Shown piece after piece: positions 1-5,112 of a stretch of 7,288 nt of DNA. The notes beneath the pieces are model-generated. The model did no database searches. It saw only the letters and a list, made by a program, of their open reading frames with translations, and had not been told where the DNA came from. This stretch comes from Candidatus Rokubacteria bacterium RIFCSPLOWO2_02_FULL_72_37 (lineage in GTDB: Bacteria; Methylomirabilota; Methylomirabilia; Rokubacteriales; CSP1-6), in assembly GCA_001790315.1 (NCBI GenBank), contig MGCE01000140.1:1-7288 (forward strand), in the 5' to 3' direction. The number at the start of each line of letters is the position of its first letter. The first letter of the stretch is position 1. The translations under genes and the position numbers were made by a program.

Positions 1-429
1 TATTCCAAGCCGGCGAACAGGTTCGTCGCGGGCTTCATCGGCTCGCCCGCCATGAACTTCATGGACGTCGCCCTGACGGACGCGGGCGGCGCCCTCTGGG
101 CCGAGAGCGACGGGCTCCGCCTGAAGGTGCCGCCGGCGCACGCGGGCCGGCTCGGCGCCTACCGCGGCCAGCACGTCACGCTCGGCATCCGCCCCGAGGA
201 CCTGCGCGTCGCCATGGGCGCCGACGCGGGCGAGTATGCCTTCGACGCGGTCGTGGACGTCGTCGAGCCGCTCGGCTCGGAGATCCTGCTCGACCTCAAG
301 GCGGGCAGCCACGTCATGGTCGCGCGCGTCGAGCCGAGCGTCCGCGTGAAGGAGCACGAGCGGCTCCGGCTGGCGCTGCACCCGGAGCGTGTCCACTTCT
401 TCGACCTGAAGACCGAGCTCGCGATCTGA
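1..429 (+). CDS. ABC transporter ATP-binding protein, MalK/UgpC type, 3' end only (partial)
   Basis: Reading frame 1 is open from the first base to a TGA at 427-429, giving the last 142 residues. The Walker A, signature and Walker B motifs lie outside the window. The start (FVAGFIGSPAMNF, residues 8-20) is the usual junction between the nucleotide-binding domain and the C-terminal regulatory/TOBE region of sugar-type importer ATPases. GIRPED (62-67), EPLGSE (89-94) and HPERVHFFD (127-135) are typical TOBE landmarks. The family energises uptake of sugars, glycerol-3-phosphate or polyols from the cytoplasmic face of the membrane. The substrate cannot be told from this fragment. A Met at 52-54 is internal, not the start, because family homology continues upstream of it. 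It is followed by a hairpin at 434-458, which suggests it is the last gene of its operon. Family assignment is secure; gene symbol and substrate are not. Confidence 0.93.
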   Translation, partial: YSKPANRFVAGFIGSPAMNFMDVALTDAGGALWAESDGLRLKVPPAHAGRLGAYRGQHVTLGIRPEDLRVAMGADAGEYAFDAVVDVVEPLGSEILLDLKAGSHVMVARVEPSVRVKEHERLRLALHPERVHFFDLKTELAI

Positions 430-433
430 GCTC

Positions 434-458
434 ATGGGGGGCTCCGGGCGCCCCCCAT
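434..458 (+). terminator. GC hairpin just after the ABC ATPase stop, putative terminator
   Basis: An inverted repeat begins 4 bp after the stop codon. Its 9-bp perfect stem pairs ATGGGGGGC with GCCCCCCAT around a 7-nt loop. No T-run follows (the next bases are A and a run of C), so it is not a canonical intrinsic terminator. Its position between two convergent genes favours a role in 3' end formation or mRNA protection. Confidence 0.5.
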
Positions 459-537
459 ACCCCCCACACGCTCGTCACGCCCCGGCACAGCCGCGGGGCG
501 CTCCTCGATTTCGCGCCAGGCAAGCGTGGGGGACCCC

Positions 538-565
538 GGGCGCCCCGGAAGCCTCCCAGGCGCCC
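538..565 (-). terminator. Hairpin downstream of dctM, putative terminator of the TRAP operon
   Basis: A 7-bp perfect stem (538-544 with 559-565) has a 14-nt interior that can form a further 3-bp mini-stem (547-549 with 554-556). It starts 10 bp beyond the dctM stop codon in the direction of transcription. No U-run follows in the transcript, so termination efficiency is uncertain. Confidence 0.35.
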
Positions 566-575
566 CGATGTCCGA

Positions 576-1898
576 CTAGGGCCCGAACAGGACCCGCGGC
601 AGCCAGAGCGCGACATCCGGGACGAAGAAGACGAGCGCCAGGCCGATGACCTGCAGGATCATGAAGTCGAACATGCCGCGATAGATGTCCCGCAACTCCC
701 ACTGGGGCGCGACCGACTTGAGGTAATACGCGGCCATCGCCACCGGCGGCGAGAGGAACGCGGTCTGCAGGTTGACGGCGACCAGGGTGCCGAACCAGAC
801 CAGGTCGAACTTCAGGGCCTGCACGACCGGCAGGAAGATCGGCAGGAAGATCAGGATGATCGCCGGCCACTCGAGCGGCCAGCCGAGCAGGAAGATCACG
901 ATCATCAGCAGCGCGAGCAGCGCCAGCGGCGGCACCGGGATGGCCAGGATCGTGCTGGCGAGCCACGTCCCCGTGCCCAGCCGGGTGAAGACGGACCCGT
1001 AGACGTTGGACGCGACCGCCAGGAACAGGACCATGCTCGAGGTCTGGATGGTCTTGTACGAGGCGTCGCGCAGCACCGGGAAGGTCAGCCGGCGGTACGC
1101 CGCGGTCAGCAGGGTGGCGCCGAAGGCGCCCATCGCCGCCGCCTCGGTCGGCGTCGCGAGGCCGAAGATGATGGACCCGAGCGCCGCGAAGATGATGGCG
1201 CCGAGCGGCACGATGCCGCTGATGAACTCGACGATGATCTGGGTGTAGGACGTCGCGCGCTCCTCGAGCGGGAGCGGCGGCCCGAGCTGCGGGTTCAGGA
1301 AGCTCCGGAGCATCGCGTAGCCGATGTAGAGACCGGAGAGCAGCACGCCGGGGACGATCGCGGCGGCGAAGAGGTGGATGACCGACACGCCGAGCACCGG
1401 CCCCATGACGACCAGCATGACGCTCGGCGGGATCAGGATGCCGAGGGTCCCGCCGGCGGCGATCGAGCCGGCGGAGAGCTTGGGGTCGTAGCCGGCCCGG
1501 ATCATGACCGGGGCCGCCATGAGCCCCATGACCGTGACGGAGGCGCCGATGATGCCGGTCGCCGTCGCGAAGATGGTCGCGGTCAGCAGCACGCCGAGGT
1601 AGAGCGAGCCGCGCACCGGCGCCAGGATGAACTGGAACGACTTGAAGAGGCGCTCCATCAGGCCGGCCTGCTCGAGGATATGCCCCATGAAGATGAAGAG
1701 CGGGACCGCCGCGAGGGTCTCCTCCTTCATCATCCCCAGGCTCTGGAAGACCATGAGGTCGAAGACGATCCCGCCGAAGCCGATGTAGCCGAAGACCAGC
1801 GCCAGGATCATCAGCGTGAAGGCGATCGGGAAGCCGACGAAGATGCCGGCGATGAGGGAGAAGAGGAGGACGATGCCGAGCAGCTCGCTGCCCGTCAT
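576..1898 (-). CDS. dctM: TRAP transporter large permease subunit (DctM family)
   Basis: This 440-residue, very hydrophobic protein is the usual length for the large TRAP membrane subunit (about 12 membrane helices), which forms the ion-coupled transport channel. Family motifs are visible in order: VPLFIFMGHILEQAG (65-79), GIIGAS (115-120), AGGTLGILIPPS (148-159), GLATPTEAAAMGAFGA (246-261), LGWPLEWPAIILIFLPI (338-354) and LQTAFLSPPVAMAAYYLK (377-394). The start was chosen at ATG 1898 because the frame upstream reads through the dctQ gene in a non-family sequence. The ATG overlaps the dctQ stop as ATGA (1898-1895), a classic sign of translational coupling. The Shine-Dalgarno sequence is weak, which fits coupling. 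The type resembles the FcbT3/DctM branch (COG4664, often labelled mannitol/chloroaromatic), but the substrate is set by the binding protein. Family is certain; substrate unknown. Confidence 0.96.
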   Translation of the reverse strand: MTGSELLGIVLLFSLIAGIFVGFPIAFTLMILALVFGYIGFGGIVFDLMVFQSLGMMKEETLAAVPLFIFMGHILEQAGLMERLFKSFQFILAPVRGSLYLGVLLTATIFATATGIIGASVTVMGLMAAPVMIRAGYDPKLSAGSIAAGGTLGILIPPSVMLVVMGPVLGVSVIHLFAAAIVPGVLLSGLYIGYAMLRSFLNPQLGPPLPLEERATSYTQIIVEFISGIVPLGAIIFAALGSIIFGLATPTEAAAMGAFGATLLTAAYRRLTFPVLRDASYKTIQTSSMVLFLAVASNVYGSVFTRLGTGTWLASTILAIPVPPLALLALLMIVIFLLGWPLEWPAIILIFLPIFLPVVQALKFDLVWFGTLVAVNLQTAFLSPPVAMAAYYLKSVAPQWELRDIYRGMFDFMILQVIGLALVFFVPDVALWLPRVLFGP

Positions 1899-2425
1899 AG
1901 CCAGCGTCCCGTCCGCGCCGCCCACACGCTTTTCAGGAACTCCGACACGCCCTGGATGATCAGGAGCACGGCGGCCACGGGCATGGCCATCTTGAAGGGC
2001 CAGAGGATCGGCCGCCACGGGCTCGCCTCCGACGCCTCGCCGATGCGGAACGAGTGGTAGGCGTTGTCCCAGCTCGCGAACAGGAAGAAGAGCAGGCCCG
2101 GGAAGAACAGGAACAGGTAGCAGAAGGCGTCGACGGTGCCCTGCCGCCGCGGCGACCACCTCTCGTAGAAGAAGTCGGTCCGGATGTGGCCCTTCTTCAT
2201 GAGCGTGTAGCCGGCGCCGAGCATGAAGTGGCCGCCGTAGAGCATGTAGCCCACGTCGTACGCCCAGATCGTCGGCGCGTCGAACAGGTAGCGGGCGATG
2301 ACTTCGTACGAGAGCCCGGCGACGAGCGGGAGGATGAGCCAGGCGAATCCCCGCCCGGTCCACTCGCTGAAGGTGTCGATGATGCGGGTCGTCTTGACGA
2401 GCGCTGCCGGTGGCTGGCGTTCCAT
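1895..2425 (-). CDS. dctQ: TRAP transporter small permease subunit (DctQ family)
   Basis: This 176-residue protein has four hydrophobic segments (about 27-46, 58-76, 99-118 and 146-164), the DctQ fold. The stretch YEVIARYLFDAPTIWAYD (40-57), followed by YMLYGGHFMLGAGYTL and the HIRTDFFYE loop (80-88), is a strong DctQ signature. DctQ binds DctM in the inner membrane and helps receive the substrate-loaded DctP. Start at ATG 2425 is supported by GGAG at 2434-2431, 5 bases upstream. It lies 114 bp downstream of dctP, and its stop overlaps the dctM start by 4 bp. The sequence is closest in style to the FcbT2 group (COG4665), consistent with the partner subunits. Confidence is high for family and role. 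Confidence 0.95.
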   Translation of the reverse strand: MERQPPAALVKTTRIIDTFSEWTGRGFAWLILPLVAGLSYEVIARYLFDAPTIWAYDVGYMLYGGHFMLGAGYTLMKKGHIRTDFFYERWSPRRQGTVDAFCYLFLFFPGLLFFLFASWDNAYHSFRIGEASEASPWRPILWPFKMAMPVAAVLLIIQGVSEFLKSVWAARTGRWL

Positions 2426-2478
2426 GGGTTCTCCGTGTCCCTCCGGGCCTCGGCTAAGGTGAGCCCCGGGCCGTGGGA

Positions 2479-2499
2479 GGGGCGGCGGACCGCCGCCCC
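2479..2499 (-). promoter_or_regulatory. Strong intergenic hairpin between dctP and dctQ
   Basis: Perfect 10-bp arms GGGGCGGCGG (2479-2488) and CCGCCGCCCC (2490-2499) are separated by one base, so a realistic RNA hairpin has about 8-9 bp and a 3-5 nt loop. An A-T pair adds one more base pair outside. There is no U-run. In binding-protein operons such structures often protect the upstream mRNA or attenuate transcription, so that more binding protein than permease is made; that role here is inferred. Confidence 0.5.
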
Positions 2500-2539
2500 T
2501 TCCCGCGCCCAGGACGGGCGAAGCGCGGTGCGCCGAGCC

Positions 2540-3673
2540 CTACTTCTTCCGCGGCCAGTAGTGGTCGGCCGCGAACTCGTACGGCGGGAACATGAAGCGC
2601 TTGGTCGGGACCACGAAGGACGCGTACTGCTTCTGCGACTCCCAGACCTTCTTGAAGAACGGATTCTTGGCCGCTTCCTGCGCGGCGATCTTGTCCCAGG
2701 TCTTGAGGAACTCGATCAGGATGTCGTCGGGGGTCTTGAGGATGTTGACCTTGTGCTTCTCCTGCAGCTCCTTCAGCGCGTCGGCGTGCTGGCGCTGCCA
2801 GCGCATCCACCAGCGGAAGAACGTCTCGGTGGCCGCGGTGTGGATGATCTCCTGGAGGTCCGGCGGGAGCTTCTTCCACACGTCGCCGTTGATGATCAGC
2901 TCGCCGATCGTGACGTTCTCGTGCATGCCCGGCGTGTAATGGTATTTCCAGATGTTGTGGAAGCCGGCCCGGAGGTCTTCCACGCCGCCCACCCACTCGG
3001 CGCAGTCGATGACGCCGCGCTCGGCGGCCGGCAGGATCTCGCCGCCCGGCATGTTGACGGTCCGCATCCCCATCGCCGTGAACACCTCGGCGGCCATGCC
3101 GGTCTGGCGGCACTTCATGCCCTTGAAGTCGGCGAGGTTCTTGATCGGACGCTTGAACCAGCCGAAGGCCTGCGGGCCGGCCGGCAGGATCGGGATCGCG
3201 ATCACGTTCACCTTGAGGACGTCGCGATAGAACTCGTTGTAGAGCTGGAGACCACCGCCCTCGTACATCCAGCCCATGGCGTCGATGAAGTCCATGCCGT
3301 GGGTGCCGCCGGGACCTCCGGTGAAGAGGACCGCGGTCTTGTTCTTGCCCACCCAGTACGCCGCCCAGGAGTGGGCGCCGTCGAGGACTTTCTTGTGCAC
3401 GGCGTCGAGCAGCTCGAAGGGCGGCACGATGGCGCCCGCCGGGAGCGTCTCGATCTTGAGCCGGCCGGCCGAGAGCTTGTTCACCTTCTCGGCGAACATC
3501 GTGAAGTTGTCGTAGAGGGTCCAGCCCGCCGGCCACGCGGCCTGCATCTTCAGCGTGATCGGCGCCTGTGCGGTCGCCGGCGCGATGATACGCGAGCCGG
3601 GGACGAGGACCGCCACCGCCACGAGCACGACGACCAAGGCTCCGAGCCGGGACGATGCGAATCTTCTCCTCAT
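2540..3673 (-). CDS. dctP: TRAP transporter periplasmic substrate-binding protein (DctP family, TakP/FcbT1-like)
   Basis: This 377-residue secreted binding protein captures the solute and delivers it to DctQM. An N-terminal signal peptide is clear: MRRR, then a hydrophobic core at about 11-24, then ATAQA near 33-37 as the likely cleavage site. The mature start LKMQAAWPAGWTLYDNF, then RLKIETLPAGAIVPPFELLDAV (71-92) and FKGMKCRQTGMAAEVFTAMG (183-202), are DctP landmarks. Arg189 is the conserved arginine expected to bind a substrate carboxylate. CAEWVGGVEDL (224-234) resembles TakP-type proteins, in which the Glu-Trp pair lies at a metal-assisted keto-acid site; here these are Glu226 and Trp227. 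A 2-oxo or other organic acid is therefore a reasonable guess, not a demonstrated substrate. Start at ATG 3673 has GGAGGAGG (3687-3680) six bases upstream. It is the first gene of the operon, behind a strong promoter. Confidence 0.95.
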   Translation of the reverse strand: MRRRFASSRLGALVVVLVAVAVLVPGSRIIAPATAQAPITLKMQAAWPAGWTLYDNFTMFAEKVNKLSAGRLKIETLPAGAIVPPFELLDAVHKKVLDGAHSWAAYWVGKNKTAVLFTGGPGGTHGMDFIDAMGWMYEGGGLQLYNEFYRDVLKVNVIAIPILPAGPQAFGWFKRPIKNLADFKGMKCRQTGMAAEVFTAMGMRTVNMPGGEILPAAERGVIDCAEWVGGVEDLRAGFHNIWKYHYTPGMHENVTIGELIINGDVWKKLPPDLQEIIHTAATETFFRWWMRWQRQHADALKELQEKHKVNILKTPDDILIEFLKTWDKIAAQEAAKNPFFKKVWESQKQYASFVVPTKRFMFPPYEFAADHYWPRKK

Positions 3674-3679
3674 GGGGCG

Positions 3680-3687
3680 CCTCCTCC
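3680..3687 (-). promoter_or_regulatory. Strong ribosome binding site of dctP
   Basis: GGAGGAGG on the minus strand lies 6 bases before ATG 3673. It fixes the start and predicts efficient translation. Confidence 0.85.
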
Positions 3688-3729
3688 GCGTTGGGTGGGG
3701 AAACGATGGCCTGTCGGGAAGTTGGCGGG

Positions 3730-3758
3730 ATTCTAGGAGGCTCTCGAGAGCCTGTCAA
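3730..3758 (-). promoter_or_regulatory. Sigma70-type promoter of the TRAP operon
   Basis: On the minus strand TTGACA (3758-3753) is a perfect -35 and TAGAAT (3735-3730) is a 5/6 -10, separated by exactly 17 bp. Transcription should start near 3723, giving a leader of about 50 nt before dctP. This is the best promoter in the window. Confidence 0.85.
3738..3753. promoter_or_regulatory. Perfect 16-bp palindrome in the dctP promoter spacer, putative operator
   Basis: AGGCTCTCGAGAGCCT is self-complementary over all 16 bases. It fills the -35/-10 spacer, sharing one base with the -35. A dimeric regulator bound here would block RNA polymerase, so repression relieved by the imported substrate is the natural reading. 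No regulator gene lies in the window and I cannot assign a regulator family. Confidence 0.6.
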
Positions 3759-3768
3759 CCCCGTCGGA

Positions 3769-3795
3769 TTGTCAGCACCGGGCGCGTGCTATCCT
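3769..3795 (+). promoter_or_regulatory. Putative promoter of the cytochrome gene (leaderless arrangement)
   Basis: TATCCT (3790-3795), preceded by TGC (an extended -10), lies 7 bases before the cytochrome ATG. TTGTCA (3769-3774, 5/6) is a possible -35 but with a short 15-bp spacer. Transcription would then start at or next to the ATG, and no Shine-Dalgarno sequence is visible. It lies back to back with the dctP promoter, the two -35 elements being 10 bp apart. Confidence 0.45.
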
Positions 3796-3802
3796 CGACG
3801 CG

Positions 3803-4204
3803 ATGCGGCGTCCGCTGCTGGTCCTGCTGCTGGCGATTGCCGCGATCGCCGTCTTCGCGGGAGGCCTCGCATGGCTCCTCGATACGCCGCGGCCGGCGCC
3901 GGGCGCCTCGCGCGCGGAGCACCTCTATCTGGGGTTCTGCGCCTCCTGCCACGGTGACGACGGGCGGGGCTCGTGGCGGGCGGCGCTCTTTCTCGTCCGC
4001 GCCGGCGATCTCACCGACGGCTCGCTCGTGGGCCAAACGGACCAGTACCTCTTCGACTTGATCAAGCACGGCGGCGCGCCGATCGGCCGCCCCGGAATGC
4101 CGGGCTTCGAGGCCACCCTGAGCGACGCGGACATCCGCGCCCTGATCGCCTACCTGCGCGCGCTGCCCGGCGCCCGCCGCCTCACTCCTCCCGCTCGATC
4201 CTGA
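3803..4204 (+). CDS. Membrane-anchored mono-haem cytochrome c
   Basis: This 133-residue protein has an N-terminal hydrophobic helix (about 4-26) that looks like an uncleaved anchor or signal sequence, a Pro/Ala linker, then a class I cytochrome c domain. The haem site is CASCH (Cys46, Cys49, His50). The likely distal ligand is Met99 in GRPGMPGF. The C-terminal helix LSDADIRALIAYLRAL (106-121) is typical of cytochrome c. It would carry electrons on the outer face of the cytoplasmic membrane; its partners are not identifiable. Start at ATG 3803 gives a sensible signal/anchor, but it has no Shine-Dalgarno sequence and sits 7 bases after a -10-like element. It is divergent from dctP, and its last 23 bp overlap the convergent copper-protein gene. 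Confidence 0.9.
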   Translation: MRRPLLVLLLAIAAIAVFAGGLAWLLDTPRPAPGASRAEHLYLGFCASCHGDDGRGSWRAALFLVRAGDLTDGSLVGQTDQYLFDLIKHGGAPIGRPGMPGFEATLSDADIRALIAYLRALPGARRLTPPARS

Positions 4205-4520
4205 GCAGGACGATGCGCTCGCCCTGCGGCCGCACGGCGAGCTTGACCCGGTCGCCGGGCCGGGGCCCGACGGCGTCGAGCAGCGCGGGATCGGCGTCCA
4301 CCGCCATCAGCTCCATGGCGCTCATGCCGAGGGCGGTGACGGCCTCGTGGCGGAGGAGGATCAGGTCGGGGGCGGGACGGGCGACGATCGTGCCGCGCAC
4401 CTCGTACGCGGGCGGACGCAGGAGCGTGCCCCAGATGCCGGCCCCAAAGGCCCCGAGCAGGACGAGGAAGAGGAGGACGAGCACCCACCGGGGCGCCGCC
4501 GCGCGCGGCGCGCGCCCCAC
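4182..4520 (-). CDS. CusF-like copper-binding protein, membrane-anchored
   Basis: This 112-residue protein has one N-terminal membrane helix (about 12-30) and a small beta-type domain. RHEAV (57-61), three Met residues (66, 69, 72) and PGDRVKLAVRPQGERIVLLRIE (88-109) follow the layout of CusF-type copper-binding domains: a His, a Met-rich loop, then a Gly-Asp-x-Val strand pair. CusF itself binds Cu(I) with one His, two Met and a Trp; I see no equivalent Trp, so metal binding is plausible but not shown. Start is GTG 4520-4518, with no good Shine-Dalgarno; it follows the upstream gene by 19 bp, so coupling is likely. The start is the least certain part. The role could be copper delivery to a respiratory enzyme or copper tolerance. 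It overlaps the cytochrome gene tail to tail (4182-4204). Confidence 0.7.
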   Translation of the reverse strand: MGRAPRAAAPRWVLVLLFLVLLGAFGAGIWGTLLRPPAYEVRGTIVARPAPDLILLRHEAVTALGMSAMELMAVDADPALLDAVGPRPGDRVKLAVRPQGERIVLLRIEREE

Positions 4521-4539
4521 CGCGGTGGAGCGGGAGATG

Positions 4540-4935
4540 CTAGTTCGTCTCCCACTCGAACGGTCGGCGCGTCTCGGGCGCGGGACGCAGGTCCTCGCCG
4601 ACCAGGGTCCACTTGCCTCCGCAGCCCTCGCGCGCGACCCCGGCCGCTTCCCTGTAGGCGTTGCCGAACGTGATGGCCAGGAGCGTCAGCGAGAAGACGC
4701 TGCTCATCCCGCAGAGGACCACCTTGCCCGGGACGAAGAAGACGTTGGCGACGCCGGCGCCGACATCGTAGGCGGCCTTGTTCGGCTCCGCCGCGGCGCT
4801 CGCCTTCATCGCCTCCTGCATGACGTCGGGCTTGGGCTCGGTCGACTGCTGCGCGGATGCCAGGGGCGCGAGCGGGCCGCCCAGCACCAGGGACAGCACT
4901 ACCGTCAGCGCGATCGCTCGAGACACGGTCTTCAT
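4540..4935 (-). CDS. Secreted protein of unknown function, two Cys residues
   Basis: I do not recognise a named family. The protein has 131 residues with a clear signal peptide: MKTVSR, a hydrophobic core at about 7-18, and cleavage likely after LASA (residue 28). The mature part has a charged helix-like segment (about 33-53), a Gly-rich hydrophobic stretch VGAGVANVFFVPGKVVLCGMSS (58-79), a second hydrophobic segment (80-91) ending in FGNAYREAA, then EGCGGKW (104-109) and a polar tail. Cys75 and Cys105 could form a disulfide. Start at ATG 4935 was chosen over an in-frame ATG at 4986 because AGGAGG (4948-4943) lies 7 bases upstream and the signal peptide begins there. It is the first gene of a probable two-gene unit with the CusF-like gene, so an envelope or metal-related role is possible but unproven. 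Confidence 0.8.
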   Translation of the reverse strand: MKTVSRAIALTVVLSLVLGGPLAPLASAQQSTEPKPDVMQEAMKASAAAEPNKAAYDVGAGVANVFFVPGKVVLCGMSSVFSLTLLAITFGNAYREAAGVAREGCGGKWTLVGEDLRPAPETRRPFEWETN

Positions 4936-4942
4936 CACGGAA

Positions 4943-4948
4943 CCTCCT
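4943..4948 (-). promoter_or_regulatory. Ribosome binding site deciding the start of the unknown secreted protein
   Basis: AGGAGG on the minus strand lies 7 bases before ATG 4935. The alternative in-frame ATG at 4986 has no comparable site. Confidence 0.8.
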
Positions 4949-5033
4949 GATCCTTCGGCCAGCCTCCGGCGTGGCGCCGACGGCATCGACAGCCCCCGCA
5001 GGGCCCGCCTCGCAGGGGAACCGGAGTTCTCCG

Positions 5034-5042
5034 ATCATAGCA
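5034..5042 (-). promoter_or_regulatory. Extended -10 promoter for the unknown secreted protein
   Basis: TGCTATGAT on the minus strand matches an extended -10 (TGn then TATGAT, 5/6). No good -35 is seen at 16-18 bp. Transcription would start near 5027, giving a leader of about 90 nt before ATG 4935. Confidence 0.5.
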
Positions 5043-5074
5043 GACGGCTCTCGGGGACGGAAACTTCCTGGGGC

Positions 5075-5080
5075 TATACT
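5075..5080 (+). promoter_or_regulatory. -10 element of the fah-apgM operon
   Basis: TATACT (5/6) is placed to start transcription near 5087, about 25 nt before the ATG. No convincing -35 is visible. Its expected -35 region abuts that of the opposing promoter at 5034-5042. Confidence 0.45.
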
Positions 5081-5097
5081 TGGCGCACGGCACTCCC

Positions 5098-5104
5098 GGG
5101 AGGA
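5098..5104 (+). promoter_or_regulatory. Ribosome binding site of the FAH-family gene
   Basis: GGGAGGA lies 8 bases before ATG 5113 and rejects the in-frame TTG at 5080 as the start. The site is partly contained in the 10-bp palindrome CTCCCGGGAG (5093-5102). Confidence 0.8.
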
Positions 5105-5112
5105 CATCACGC

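Larger units (their letters stand above)
430..575. repeat. Hairpin-dense convergent spacer with a degenerate repeated motif
   Basis: This is the non-coding stretch between two converging genes. It holds three local stem-loops: 434-458, 478-500 (7-bp stem CGCCCCG/CGGGGCG) and 538-565 (7-bp stem GGGCGCC/GGCGCCC). A longer bulged stem can form between 461-471 and GCGTGGGGG at 524-532, enclosing the middle hairpin. Bases 435-456 and 527-548 match at 18 of 22 positions, including 11 identical bases (CCGGGCGCCCC). This could be a REP-like or terminator-derived element, or just compositional drift in GC-rich DNA. Confidence 0.4.

Noticed and set aside
1899..2363. Upstream extension of the dctM frame to codon 595
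   Set aside because: The extension is an Arg-rich out-of-frame reading of dctQ; family similarity begins at the ATG at 1898, so there is no dctQ-dctM fusion.
2054..3736. A 560-codon open frame on the plus strand across dctQ and dctP
   Set aside because: It is antisense to two clear TRAP genes, rich in Glu/Arg/Asp/His and without recognisable domains, as expected when a GC-rich gene is read from the other strand.
4936..4986. Earlier in-frame ATG for the unknown secreted protein
   Set aside because: It lacks a ribosome site and would put an Arg-rich stretch before the signal peptide; ATG 4935 has AGGAGG at good spacing.
5046..5053. GGCTCTCG resembling half of the dctP operator, suggesting shared regulation
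   Set aside because: The other half is absent, and the same 8-mer also occurs inside dctQ, so chance is the simpler explanation.
5080..5112. TTG start for the FAH gene
   Set aside because: It overlaps the predicted -10 element and lies upstream of the strong GGGAGGA site that serves ATG 5113.
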